NCBI RefSeq assembly: GCF_018334155.1
Contig: NZ_JAGXTP010000004.1
Coordinates: 1 to 64,000, forward strand
Reading direction: 5' to 3'
DNA: 64,000 bases
From: Devosia litorisediminis
GTDB lineage: Bacteria > Pseudomonadota > Alphaproteobacteria > Rhizobiales > Devosiaceae
Made by a program: the position numbers and the translations under genes. Positions within the stretch are counted from its first letter, which is position 1. Each line of letters begins with the position of its first letter. The notes beneath the pieces were generated by a model. That model was not told where the DNA came from and made no database searches. It was given only the letters and a program-made list of their open reading frames with translations. This document shows, piece by piece, positions 14,930 to 23,512 of this stretch.

Positions 14930-14941
14930 CTGACATGTTAG
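14930..14941 (+). promoter_or_regulatory. Operator-like CTGACATGTTAG upstream of tctC
   Basis: This imperfect palindrome matches 11 of 12 bases of the perfect palindrome at 5860-5871. A TTGACA -35-like box lies just upstream at 14920-14925, so a bound protein would cover the spacer or -10 region. The TetR regulator at the end of this operon is a candidate ligand-responsive binder (inference). Confidence 0.4.
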
Positions 14942-15006
14942 GACCAGTCTAGCGCAGGGCCAACAGGTAATAGCCGGCCCAAAACACATTTTGAGGGAGG
15001 ATCACC

Positions 15007-16047
15007 ATGAATCGCACCATGCGACTTCTGCTGACCTGCAGTGCCGCTACGGTACTTGTTGGTACCACGATGACTTTTGCGCAGGAATGGAAGCCCGACC
15101 GGCCGATCAATCTGATCGTGCCATGGGGTGCTGGCGGATCGACCGACCAGGTGACCCGCGTCACCGCGCCAATTCTGGCCGAAGCGCTGGGCGTCGACGT
15201 CGTCGTCGTCAACCAACCGGGCGCCTCGGGCGCCATTGGCACCCAGGAAGTGCTCAATGCACCCCATGACGGCTACACCTGGACCGCCAACGCCATCGCC
15301 AACAACGCCACCTATTCGGTGTCGGGTCTGCTTGAAAACACCAATATCGACGCCTGGCACGTCTATCTCTCGGTCGCCAACGTGCCCGTGGTTGCCGTTC
15401 CCGCCGATAGCCAGTTCGCTGATTTCGGTCAGCTGCTCGAAGCCCTTCAGTCCGATGGCGGCCGCGGCATTACCGTGGCAACAGCGGGCGTGACCTCCTC
15501 TGGCGGCACCGCTATCGCGGCGCTGTCCGACGCGGCAGGTGGCTTTGAATACAACATGGTCACCTATGATGGCGGCGGCCCTGCAGCCATCGCCACCGCA
15601 TCGGGCGAAGCCATGGTCACCACCCAGCTTGCTGTGGAACAGACCGAACTGATCCGTGGCGGCCGTCTGCGTGCGCTCGCCGTGCTGTCCAACCAGCCCC
15701 TCAAGCTTGATGGCGTCGATCCCATTCCACCCATCACCGACTGGCTGCCCGACATGCCATTGGCCCCGGACTATTTCGGCATTTTCATCCCATCGGATGT
15801 GCCTGCCGAAGTGCTCGCCACCGTCGACAAGATCTGGGAAGAAAAGGTGATGACCTCGCCTGAGATCCAGGCCTATGCCGAAAACTTCGGTGCCGTGTTC
15901 GCCCCCTCCTATGGTGCAGAGGCGCGTGCCCTGGCCATGCCGGTGGTGATCCTGGAAGCCTGCTCGGCCATGGAGCGCGGTGAAGCGGTCAACGACCCCT
16001 CCACCATCGGTATCGATTGCGAAACCCGCACCGAAACCGGCATGTAA
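15007..16047 (+). CDS. tctC: Tripartite tricarboxylate transporter substrate-binding protein (TctC/Bug)
   Basis: The 346-residue protein has a signal peptide ending TTMTFA-QEW near residue 25, so it is periplasmic. The Bug-family start is clear: WKPDRPINLIVPWGAGGSTDQVTR, then VVVNQPGASGAIGTQEV. It captures a carboxylate and delivers it to the TctAB membrane complex. GGGAGG precedes the ATG. It heads the tctC-tctB-tctA set. A hairpin between tctC and tctB may let the binding protein be made in excess. Ligands of Bug proteins vary widely and are not predictable here. Confidence 0.93.
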   Translation: MNRTMRLLLTCSAATVLVGTTMTFAQEWKPDRPINLIVPWGAGGSTDQVTRVTAPILAEALGVDVVVVNQPGASGAIGTQEVLNAPHDGYTWTANAIANNATYSVSGLLENTNIDAWHVYLSVANVPVVAVPADSQFADFGQLLEALQSDGGRGITVATAGVTSSGGTAIAALSDAAGGFEYNMVTYDGGGPAAIATASGEAMVTTQLAVEQTELIRGGRLRALAVLSNQPLKLDGVDPIPPITDWLPDMPLAPDYFGIFIPSDVPAEVLATVDKIWEEKVMTSPEIQAYAENFGAVFAPSYGAEARALAMPVVILEACSAMERGEAVNDPSTIGIDCETRTETGM

Positions 16048-16075
16048 AAAGCGCCTGACAGACCCTGTGTCTGCG

Positions 16076-16110
16076 GTCCGGCGGGTGTTCCCGTCGGGCC
16101 GGACTTCTTT
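16076..16110 (+). terminator. Attenuating hairpin between tctC and tctB
   Basis: GTCCGG...CCGGAC with an inner GGG/CCC pairing is followed by TTCTTT. It would terminate part of the transcripts after tctC, giving more binding protein than permease. Confidence 0.6.
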
Positions 16111-16127
16111 AACGAGATTATTCCCCC

Positions 16128-16688
16128 ATGGTCGACGATTCAAAACCCGCCGAAGCGATGCAGACATCCCGGACCGTGGAGGTCGAACCCCCTGCCATGA
16201 TCAAGGCGGATCTGGTGGCCGGGCTATTCTTTATCGTGCTGGCCGCAGCCACCTTCTTTGGCTCCTGGACCATGGATCGGCTTGAAGTGCGCCGCATCAA
16301 TCCGCTGACCGTGCCCGGCCTGGTGCCCGGCATGCTTGCCATTGCGTTGATGATCTGCGGCCTGATCCTGACCGTGCGCTCCCTGCGTTCGCCCGCGCCG
16401 GGCGGCTGGAGCGGTCTGGGCAACGCCATCATTTCCACCTCGGCCCAGCGGGCTGCCGCCGTGCTGGTGCTGACCCTGAGCTACACGCTGGTGCTGGTCG
16501 GCTGGCTGCCCTTCTGGCTGGCGACCGGCATTTTCGTCTTTGTTTTCATTCTGGTGTTTGAAGTGTGGCTGGCATCGCCGCGCCGCACCCTGATCCAGAC
16601 CCTGCCCTGGGCGCTCGGACTGGCCGTGGTCACCGCAACGGTCGTCACACTGGTATTCCAGCGCCTGTTCCTCGTGCGTCTACCCTGA
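16128..16688 (+). CDS. tctB: Tripartite tricarboxylate transporter small subunit TctB
   Basis: The 186-residue protein has four predicted membrane helices, as expected for TctB: ADLVAGLFFIVLAAATFF, VPGLVPGMLAIALMICGLIL, AAAVLVLTLSYTLVLV and the last near PWALGLAVVTATVVTLVF. An N-terminal cytoplasmic tail of about 20 residues precedes the first helix. It lies between tctC and tctA, 16 bp before tctA. TctB is poorly conserved in sequence, so position and topology carry much of the assignment. Confidence 0.88.
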   Translation: MVDDSKPAEAMQTSRTVEVEPPAMIKADLVAGLFFIVLAAATFFGSWTMDRLEVRRINPLTVPGLVPGMLAIALMICGLILTVRSLRSPAPGGWSGLGNAIISTSAQRAAAVLVLTLSYTLVLVGWLPFWLATGIFVFVFILVFEVWLASPRRTLIQTLPWALGLAVVTATVVTLVFQRLFLVRLP

Positions 16689-16704
16689 CCGGAGTTATCT
16701 AATC

Positions 16705-18231
16705 ATGTTCGACGGTCTTGGCCTGCTGGCCACTGGTATCGCCCATTTCCTGACCCCCATCTCGCTGTTCAACATCGTCTGGGCGACACTGCTGGGCATC
16801 GTCATCGGCGCCCTGCCGGGGTTGACCGCCACCATGGGCGTGGCCCTGCTGGTGACGCTGACCTACAAAATGGCGCCCGATCAGGCGATCCTGTGCCTGA
16901 TGTGCATCTATTCTGGCGCCATTTATGGTGGCAGCCGCACCGCCATTCTGCTCGCCATTCCCGGAACGCCCGCCAGTGCCGCCACCACGCTGGATGGCCA
17001 TCCGCTGGCGCTGCAGGGCAAGGCCGGCATGGCCATGGGCCTGGCCACCACCTCTTCGGCGCTGGGTACGGTCATCGGCATTTTTGCGCTCGCCCTGATC
17101 GCGCCCCTGCTCGCCGAGGCGGCGCTGAAATTCGGCACCTATGAATTCTTCTGGCTGGCGCTGTTCGGCGTCATCATTTCGGGCCAGCTCACGGCCATGG
17201 ATGATCCGCTCAAAGGCTATATTGCCGGTATTCTGGGCCTTTTGGTCGCCATGGTCGGCATGGAAACCCTGCATGCCCATCAGCGCTTCACCTTTGGTAT
17301 TTCCTCGCTCGGTGGCGGGGTCGATCTGATCCCGGCCATGGTAGGTGCCTTTGGTTTTGCCGAAATCCTTGGCGTCATGAAGCGCAGCGCCCAGGCCCGC
17401 ATCGTTTCGTCCTCGGACCGCGTCGTGCCGCGCCTCAAGGATGTGCTCAAATACTGGAAGACCACGCTGCGCTCGGGCCTGATCGGCACCTTTGTGGGCA
17501 TTGTGCCCGGCGTGGGCGAGGATGTCGGCGCCTGGGCCAGCTATGCCGCAGCCAAGCGCTCGAGCAAGGAAGCGCACATGTTCGGCCGGGGCAGTCAGGA
17601 AGGCCTGATTGCCGCCGAAACCGGCAATTCGGCCGTGGTGCCCGGCGCCATGATCCCCACTCTTACCCTGGCATTGCCCGGCTCGGCCGCCGCCGCCGTG
17701 CTGATCGCCGCCATGTTCATTCACGGCATTCGGCCCGGCCCGCTGCTGATGACCGAAACCCCCGAAGTGCTCTACCAGATCGTGGCCATCCTGTTGTTCT
17801 CGACCCTGGCCATTCTGGTGTTCGGCCTGACCCTGACCAAGCCGCTGCTCAAGGTGCTCGCTGTGCCGCGCGAGCGGTTGATGGCGGTGGTCTATGTGCT
17901 GTGCGTGGTGGGCTCGTTTGCCATTACCCAGCGCATGTTCGACGTCTATGTCATGGTGGGCTTCGGCATTACCGGCTTCATTCTGCGTGAAATGAAATAC
18001 CCCATGGCTCCGCTGGTGCTCGGGATCATTCTGGGCGATCTGCTCGATCTGAACCTGCGGCGCGGCCTCAAGCTGACCAATGGCGATCCAAGCCCTTTCT
18101 TTACCCGTCCCATCAGTGCTGTTATTTGCCTGATCATTGTTTTCACCATCCTGATGTCCATTCCGGCGGTATCCAAGCGTGTCAGAGCCCTCTTCAATCG
18201 CGGCAAAACCGACCCCGCCGCCCAAGGCTAA
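16705..18231 (+). CDS. tctA: Tripartite tricarboxylate transporter permease TctA
   Basis: The 508-residue membrane protein has about 12 helices and the signature TctA motifs GIVIGALPGLTATMGVALLV near residue 32 and the repeat GTFVGIVPGVGEDVGAWASY near residue 263. AIYGGSRTAILLAIPGTPASA follows the first motif. It is the large channel-forming subunit driven by a proton or sodium gradient. GGAG precedes the ATG. The next gene, a TetR regulator, begins inside the last 53 bases of this gene. Confidence 0.95.
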   Translation: MFDGLGLLATGIAHFLTPISLFNIVWATLLGIVIGALPGLTATMGVALLVTLTYKMAPDQAILCLMCIYSGAIYGGSRTAILLAIPGTPASAATTLDGHPLALQGKAGMAMGLATTSSALGTVIGIFALALIAPLLAEAALKFGTYEFFWLALFGVIISGQLTAMDDPLKGYIAGILGLLVAMVGMETLHAHQRFTFGISSLGGGVDLIPAMVGAFGFAEILGVMKRSAQARIVSSSDRVVPRLKDVLKYWKTTLRSGLIGTFVGIVPGVGEDVGAWASYAAAKRSSKEAHMFGRGSQEGLIAAETGNSAVVPGAMIPTLTLALPGSAAAAVLIAAMFIHGIRPGPLLMTETPEVLYQIVAILLFSTLAILVFGLTLTKPLLKVLAVPRERLMAVVYVLCVVGSFAITQRMFDVYVMVGFGITGFILREMKYPMAPLVLGIILGDLLDLNLRRGLKLTNGDPSPFFTRPISAVICLIIVFTILMSIPAVSKRVRALFNRGKTDPAAQG

Positions 18232-18880
18232 GCCGCCGCGGGCCAAGCGGGTTCGCGACAGCGCCCGCACCAAGGCGGAAATTCTGGTCGCCGGGCGCGC
18301 CGAATTTGCCGAGCGCGGCTTTGAAGGGGCGCGGGTGGACGCCATTGCCGCGCTGGCAGGCGCCAATAAGCGGCTGCTCTACCACTACTATGGCAACAAG
18401 GAAGAGCTCTACCGCGCCGTCCTGCTCGATGCCTATCAGGAGATCCGGCGCGGCGAACGGGCGCTCAGCCTGGATCAGTTCGGACCCGCCGAAGCCATGG
18501 ACCGGCTGGTGCGCTTCACCTTCCGGCACTTTCTGGCCAATCCCTGGTTTCCGCGCCTGCTCAATACCGAAAACATCGAGAATGCGCGCTTTCTCAAGAC
18601 CATGACCGATATCCAGGCGCTGCACTCGCCGCTGGTTGGTCAGATCACCACCATTGTCGAACGCGGCGCCGAAATCGGCGTCTTCCGCCGCGATGTCGAT
18701 CCGGTCCAGCTCTATATTTCGATTGCCGCGCTGGGCTTTTTCTACGTGTCCAACATGGCCACGCTCTCGGTGATCTTCGCCCGCGATCTCTCCGGCATCG
18801 ACATGGTGCAGGAGCGCGAGGCCCAGGCGGTGCAGATGGTGCTCGACTATCTGCGCACCAAGCCGGTTGGGCAGGGCTAG
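18179..18880 (+). CDS. TetR/AcrR-family transcriptional regulator
   Basis: The 233-residue protein has an N-terminal HTH at about residues 30-76: RTKAEILVAGRAEFAERGFEGARVDAIAALAGANKRLLYHYYGNKEELYRAVL. A helical ligand-binding domain of the NicS-like type follows. A Pro/Lys/Ala-rich tail of about 28 residues precedes the HTH. No ATG fits, so the GTG at 18179, inside tctA, is the best start and gives a 53-nt overlap. It probably controls the tct operon in response to a transported or derived carboxylate (inference). Its stop overlaps the stop of the convergent LysR gene by four bases. Confidence 0.88.
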   Translation: MSEPSSIAAKPTPPPKAKPPRAKRVRDSARTKAEILVAGRAEFAERGFEGARVDAIAALAGANKRLLYHYYGNKEELYRAVLLDAYQEIRRGERALSLDQFGPAEAMDRLVRFTFRHFLANPWFPRLLNTENIENARFLKTMTDIQALHSPLVGQITTIVERGAEIGVFRRDVDPVQLYISIAALGFFYVSNMATLSVIFARDLSGIDMVQEREAQAVQMVLDYLRTKPVGQG

Positions 18881-19800
18881 TCCAGCGGCGGCAGCACCGC
18901 CTTGGCAGCCTCCTGCAGCCAGCTGATCAGCTCGGCCACACGCGGCTCGTCCAGCCGCTCATTGAGCGCATACATGCCAATCACCGAGGGTGCCGTGGTT
19001 TCGGTCACCGTGACGCGCGCCAGCCCGCGCCGCACGAATTCGGCATCCATCACCTCGGTATGGCCGATCACCGCATCGGTGCGCGCCACATAGTCCAGAC
19101 ACGCCGCCATCGAATTGGAGGCAAAGGCATATTTGCCCCGGTCGAAATTGGCGCTGGCCGCGGTGGTCCGGCTCCAGGTCTCGAAGAACCGCTGATGCCG
19201 GGTCTCGGGCAGGGCGCTGGTGACCGCCGGATACATCTCGATTTCGGCAATGCTGCGCGGCGCCGCCAGCAGCGGGTGGCCTGCCCGCACGAAATAGCCA
19301 TTACCCACCTTGCTCAGCGGGATAAAGCGGGCCCCGGCGCTGCGATTGAGCCCCTCGATCTCGTGCCCGACAAACAGCGAGATATCGCCGGTCAGCAACT
19401 GGTCCATCAGGCGCAGCTGATTGCCCAGACTGATATGCACCCGCGCATTGGGAAAGGCATTGGAATAGCCGACCACCATGTCGCGGATGAACAGATTCCA
19501 CCACGAATAGCCGGTGCCGATATTGAGCCCCTGCTCGATGCGCCCGCGCTGCTGCTCGATCGCCTTGAGCATATTGTCATGCAGCCGCCGCATCAGCCGG
19601 GCGTTCTGGTACAGCGTCTCTCCATAGGCGGTCAGCTCCACCCCGCGCGAGGAGCGCGTCAGCAGCGGTACCCCCATCGATTCCTCGAGCTTGCGCATGT
19701 TGAAGGTCAGCGTGGGCTGGGTGATGAACAGGGCCGTCGCCGCGCCGCTGATCGTGCCCGCCTCGGCCACGGCGAGAAACTGGTTCAGCAGCTTGTCCAT
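18877..19800 (-). CDS. LysR-family transcriptional regulator
   Basis: The 307-residue protein has the LysR winged helix at the N-terminus (LNQFLAVAEAGTISGAATALFITQPTLTFNMRKLEESMGVPLLTRSSRGVELTAYGE), followed by a periplasmic-binding-like effector domain. The ATG at 19800 follows AGGATATCC. A longer frame to 19953 has no homology. The gene lies between the tct operon, convergent with its TetR gene, and the ABC sugar operon, which it could control. A short palindrome lies 31 bp upstream of its start. Confidence 0.92.
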   Translation of the reverse strand: MDKLLNQFLAVAEAGTISGAATALFITQPTLTFNMRKLEESMGVPLLTRSSRGVELTAYGETLYQNARLMRRLHDNMLKAIEQQRGRIEQGLNIGTGYSWWNLFIRDMVVGYSNAFPNARVHISLGNQLRLMDQLLTGDISLFVGHEIEGLNRSAGARFIPLSKVGNGYFVRAGHPLLAAPRSIAEIEMYPAVTSALPETRHQRFFETWSRTTAASANFDRGKYAFASNSMAACLDYVARTDAVIGHTEVMDAEFVRRGLARVTVTETTAPSVIGMYALNERLDEPRVAELISWLQEAAKAVLPPLD

Positions 19801-20257
19801 CGGGATATCCTGTCCATAGAAAAAATCTATAATACCAACGGTATTTCGTATTTTTCTTTTGGTCGAGTCTGGGCCAAACTTTTGTGTGAGAACAAGAATA
19901 CGCCCGCAAAGGGCGCCGGAGGCGGCAGCGGTCACAGCTTGACTCAATGCCAAAAAGACGCACTAATTCAAGGGATTATCGACGAAGAGCAGATCTGGTT
20001 AGCGTGGCATTCACGACTCTGGCAATCTTCCATACAAGTCGATTGCGCCCCGCCAAATCAGTGTGCTATGTCGTAACTAGTCGGTTATTTGCGCAGCTTG
20101 CGAATTGGAAAATTCTCAAAAAACGCAGGGACCCGTAAGTGACAGGGATGTCGGGCTGCGGAATTATGTAACCGGTTGGTGATTTAGCGACGGGAGGTCG
20201 CTGGATTGCAAAGCGTTCCGCGTGCCGGAACGACCACAGTTCATGGGAGGAAACCTG
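19801..20257. other. 457-bp regulatory gap between LysR gene and ABC operon
   Basis: No convincing gene is found here. Near the LysR side, AATACCAACGGTATT at 19831-19845 is a 15-bp palindrome suitable for a LysR dimer. Toward the ABC operon, TTGACT (19939-19944), a 17-bp spacer and ACTAAT (19962-19967) form a possible sigma-70 promoter, leaving a leader of nearly 290 bases. A GGGAGG ribosome site at 20245-20250 serves the binding-protein gene. The A/T-rich tract 19820-19860 contrasts with the surrounding sequence. Confidence 0.5.
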
Positions 20258-21547
20258 ATGACTATTCGTATCGATCGCCGCAAATTCCTGATGGGCAGCT
20301 CCGCGCTGCTCGCGGCCGGCGCTGCTGGCGTATCGCCCAGCTTTGCCCAGTCCGACGCGCTGCGTCTGCTGTTCTGGGGTGGCCAGGATCGCGCCGACCG
20401 CACCTATGCGGTCTCTGACATGTTCACCGAAGCGTCGGGCGTGTCGATGGAGCCTGAGTTCCTGTCCTGGTCCGATTACTGGCCCAAGCTGGCAACCCAG
20501 ACCGCTGGCGGCAACGCCCCTGACATCGTCCAGATGGACTACCGCTATATCGTTGAATACGCATCGCGTAACGCGATTGCCCCGCTTGATGAATTCGTTG
20601 GTGGTCCGCTCAAGCTCGACAGCTTTGATCAGGATCAGCTCGACGGCGGCAAGGTCGGCGGTCAGCTGTTCGGTATCTCGCTTGGCGCCAACTCGGTGGC
20701 CACGCTGGTCAACACCGACGCCTTTGCCGAAGTCGGCATCGACGCACCGACCAATGCCTGGACCTATGACGACATCATGGAAATGGCGGAAGCCTTCAAC
20801 AGCGCCAACATTCGTGGCGGCATGAAGGTGATGTCGGATGGCTCCTACACCGAGCCCATGCTGCACAACTGGCTGCGCCAGCGCGGCAAGGAACTCTATA
20901 CGCCTGAAGGCAAGCTGGCCTTTGATGAAGATGATGCCATCGAATGGTACACCATGTGGGACAAGCTGCGTAAGGCTGGTGCCTGCGTATCGGCTGAAGA
21001 CCAGGCCCTCGATAGCGGTCCGCTCGAAACCACGATGATCGTTCTGGGCAAGTCCGCCCTGATGCCGTCCAACTCGAACCAGCTGGTCGCCTACCAGACC
21101 ATCGTTCAGGACGACCTCAACATGATCGGTTACCCACGTGCGGCTGCCGGTTCGGGCGGCGGTCACTACCGTAAGCCTTCGATGTTCTTCTCGGTTGGCG
21201 GCAGCTCCGCCAACAAGGAGAAGGCAGCCGAGTTCCTGAACTTCTTCATCTCCAATCCAGAAGCCGCCAAGGTTCTGGGTGTCGAGCGCGGCATTCCTTG
21301 CCTGCCTTCGACCCGCGAAGTCGTCGCGCCTACGCTCGACGAAAAGGGTCAGATTGCCCTGAACTTCGTGGCCAACCTCGGCGATCTGCTGGGTGCGCTG
21401 CCACCACCACCACCACCATCGGCTGGTGAAATCGACGCCTCGCTGATCCGTACCCTGGGTCAGGAAGTCGGTTTCGGCGCCAAGTCGCCGGAACAGGCTG
21501 GCCGTGATCTGGTCAGCGGTGCCAACGACATCCTCAGCCGTTCCTGA
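20258..21547 (+). CDS. ABC sugar transporter substrate-binding protein (family 1, Tat-exported)
   Basis: The 429-residue protein starts with a twin-arginine signal (IDRRKFLMGSSALLAAG, cleavage near SFA-Q). The mature solute-binding family-1 fold begins LRLLFWGGQDRADR and continues with GGNAPDIVQMDYRYIVEYA and FGISLGANSVATLVN. A run of six prolines near residue 390, encoded by repeated CCA codons, may need EF-P for translation. The protein feeds the two permeases and MsmK-type ATPase downstream. A hairpin after the stop probably raises its level relative to the permeases. The ligand is probably a sugar or sugar derivative. Confidence 0.93.
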   Translation: MTIRIDRRKFLMGSSALLAAGAAGVSPSFAQSDALRLLFWGGQDRADRTYAVSDMFTEASGVSMEPEFLSWSDYWPKLATQTAGGNAPDIVQMDYRYIVEYASRNAIAPLDEFVGGPLKLDSFDQDQLDGGKVGGQLFGISLGANSVATLVNTDAFAEVGIDAPTNAWTYDDIMEMAEAFNSANIRGGMKVMSDGSYTEPMLHNWLRQRGKELYTPEGKLAFDEDDAIEWYTMWDKLRKAGACVSAEDQALDSGPLETTMIVLGKSALMPSNSNQLVAYQTIVQDDLNMIGYPRAAAGSGGGHYRKPSMFFSVGGSSANKEKAAEFLNFFISNPEAAKVLGVERGIPCLPSTREVVAPTLDEKGQIALNFVANLGDLLGALPPPPPPSAGEIDASLIRTLGQEVGFGAKSPEQAGRDLVSGANDILSRS

Positions 21548-21559
21548 GTCTGATACCTC

Positions 21560-21590
21560 GCCGCGCGTCCTACGGGCGCGCGGCTCTTTC
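21560..21590 (+). terminator. Attenuating hairpin after the binding-protein gene
   Basis: GCCGCGCG pairs with CGCGCGGC around a nine-base loop and is followed by TCTTTCC. This is a typical partial terminator between a binding-protein gene and permease genes. Confidence 0.65.
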
Positions 21591-21615
21591 CAGTGACCGC
21601 AAGGATTAGCCTTTC

Positions 21616-21675
21616 ATGTCGCATTCTTCTCATGGTGTCGTTGCGACGACGACCACGCTGCCTCAGGTGAACTGA
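21616..21675 (+). CDS. Possible 19-residue leader peptide before the permease
   Basis: An ATG with AAGGA 10 bases upstream opens a frame MSHSSHGVVATTTTLPQVN that stops two bases before the permease start (TGA-CG-ATG). The permease has its own AGGTG site inside this frame. The short frame could couple translation of the permease to passage of the leader. It may also be chance; there is no independent support. Confidence 0.3.
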   Translation: MSHSSHGVVATTTTLPQVN

Positions 21676-21677
21676 CG

Positions 21678-22631
21678 ATGGCGGTCAATGATACTCTGAG
21701 CGCCAATAGCAGCGCCGTCGGCAAACCGGCCTCCAGCCAATCGGTGTGGTCCCGGATCTGGCAGAATGATGCGCCTGGCTATCTGTTCCTGCTGCCCTGG
21801 CTGATCGGTTTTCTGGGTCTGACGATTGGCCCGATGGCCACCTCGCTCTATCTCAGCTTCACCAATTTCGATCTGCTGACCTCCCCTGACTGGGTGGGCG
21901 CAGACAACTATATCCGCATGTTCACCAACGACGCCAAGTTCTGGACGTCGATGCGCGTGACCATGTTCTTCGTGATCTTTTCGGTCCCGCTCAAGCTGTG
22001 TTTCGCGCTGGCAGTCGCCATGCTGCTCAATCGCGGCATCCGCGGCCTGCCGCTCTATCGCGCCCTGTTCTATCTTCCGAGCCTGCTCGGTGCATCGGTC
22101 GCCATCGCCATCCTGTGGCGCCAGATTTTCGCCGGTGACGGCCTGGTCAACAAGCTGCTGCTGATGATCGGCATTGAAGGCCCGAGCTGGATTTCCAATC
22201 CGAAATACTCGCTCTGGACCCTAATCGTGCTCTCGATCTGGCAGTTCGGCTCGCCCATGATCATCTTTTTGGCCGGCCTGCGTCAGATCCCCACCGACAT
22301 GTATGAGGCGGCCAGTCTGGACGGCGCCAGCAAATGGCGGCAGTTCGTCAAGATCACCCTGCCCTTGCTGACCCCGGTGGTGTTCTTCAACGCCATCATC
22401 CAGACCATTGAAGCCTTCAAGAGCTTCACGCCCGCCTTCATCATCTCGGGCGGTACCGGCAATCCGATCAATTCGACGCTGTTCTACACGCTCTATCTCT
22501 ATCAGGAGGCGTTTGGCTTCTTCCGGATGGGCTATGCCTCGGCACTGGCCTGGGTCCTGCTCGCTCTGGTCGGTCTGTTTACCGCCTTCTCCTTCCTGAC
22601 CTCAAAATATTGGGTGCACTACGATGAGTGA
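21678..22631 (+). CDS. ABC sugar transporter permease (MalF/UgpA type)
   Basis: The 317-residue membrane protein has about six helices. The first follows an N-terminal cytoplasmic tail (APGYLFLLPWLIGFLGLTIGP), and the EAA loop is EAASLDGASKWRQFVKITLPLLTPV near residue 215. It belongs to the binding-protein-dependent permease family and pairs with the next gene. Its stop overlaps the next start by eight bases, so the two permeases are translationally coupled. Confidence 0.94.
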   Translation: MAVNDTLSANSSAVGKPASSQSVWSRIWQNDAPGYLFLLPWLIGFLGLTIGPMATSLYLSFTNFDLLTSPDWVGADNYIRMFTNDAKFWTSMRVTMFFVIFSVPLKLCFALAVAMLLNRGIRGLPLYRALFYLPSLLGASVAIAILWRQIFAGDGLVNKLLLMIGIEGPSWISNPKYSLWTLIVLSIWQFGSPMIIFLAGLRQIPTDMYEAASLDGASKWRQFVKITLPLLTPVVFFNAIIQTIEAFKSFTPAFIISGGTGNPINSTLFYTLYLYQEAFGFFRMGYASALAWVLLALVGLFTAFSFLTSKYWVHYDE

Positions 22632-23508
22632 TGTCCCGGCCCAACTCACTGTAGTGACCGGCAACGAGTCGCCGACCCGCTCCAGGATGACCTCGGTACT
22701 GATCCATGTGGCGCTGCTCGCCGCGTCGATACTGATGCTTTATCCGCTGTTCTGGCTGCTGGCGGCCTCTTTCCGCCCGGAAAACGAGATCTTCACCTCG
22801 GCCAGCATCATCCCGAGTAGCTGGAGCATCGACTCCTATATTCGTGGCTGGAATGGTCTGCGCACCAGCTTTGGCACCTTCTACATCAACAGCTTCATCA
22901 TTTCGGGGCTGTCGGTTGTGGGCAATGTGCTGGCCTGCTCGATGGCCGCCTATGCCTTTGCGCGCCTCAATTTCAAGTTCAAGAGCTTCTGGTTCGCCAT
23001 GATGCTGATGACCTTGATGCTGCCCTATCAGGTGACCCTGATCCCGCAATATGTGCTGTTCCGCAGCCTGGGCTGGGTCAACACCTTCCTACCGCTTGTG
23101 GTGCCAAAATTCCTGGCGGCTGATGGTTTCTTCATCTTCCTGATGGTGCAGTTCTTCCGGGGTCTGCCCCGCGAACTCGATGAGGCCGCACAGATGGATG
23201 GCTGCTCGCCATGGCGTATCTACTGGAAGATCATTCTTCCGCTCTCCACGCCCGTGCTGGCCACCGCTGCCATCTTCACCTTCATCTGGACATGGGACGA
23301 CTTCTTTGGCCCGCTGATCTATCTGAGCGAAATGAAGTCCTACACGGTGATGCTGGGTCTGCGGACCTTCACCGACAGTACCGGTGAGAGCGACTTTGGC
23401 GGACTGTTCGCCATGAGCGTGCTCAGCCTGGTGCCGATCTTCCTGTTCTTCCTCTTCTTCCAGCGCATGCTCATCGAGGGCATCGCCACTACCGGTATGA
23501 AACGCTAG
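22624..23508 (+). CDS. ABC carbohydrate transporter permease (MalG/UgpE type)
   Basis: The 294-residue protein has six helices and the EAA motif DEAAQMDGCSPWRIYWKIILPLSTPVLATAAIF near residue 185. The N-terminal helix contains LYPLFWLLAASFRPENEIF, typical for MalG-type subunits, and it ends MLIEGIATTGMKR, another family hallmark. It is the partner of the preceding permease and lies four bases before the first Gfo/Idh gene. Confidence 0.95.
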   Translation: MSDVPAQLTVVTGNESPTRSRMTSVLIHVALLAASILMLYPLFWLLAASFRPENEIFTSASIIPSSWSIDSYIRGWNGLRTSFGTFYINSFIISGLSVVGNVLACSMAAYAFARLNFKFKSFWFAMMLMTLMLPYQVTLIPQYVLFRSLGWVNTFLPLVVPKFLAADGFFIFLMVQFFRGLPRELDEAAQMDGCSPWRIYWKIILPLSTPVLATAAIFTFIWTWDDFFGPLIYLSEMKSYTVMLGLRTFTDSTGESDFGGLFAMSVLSLVPIFLFFLFFQRMLIEGIATTGMKR

Positions 23509-23512
23509 ACCT

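Noticed and set aside
16699..18366. Open frame of 555 codons on the minus strand opposite tctA
   Set aside because: Antisense to a certain TctA gene; Gln/His/Gly-rich translation without any motif.
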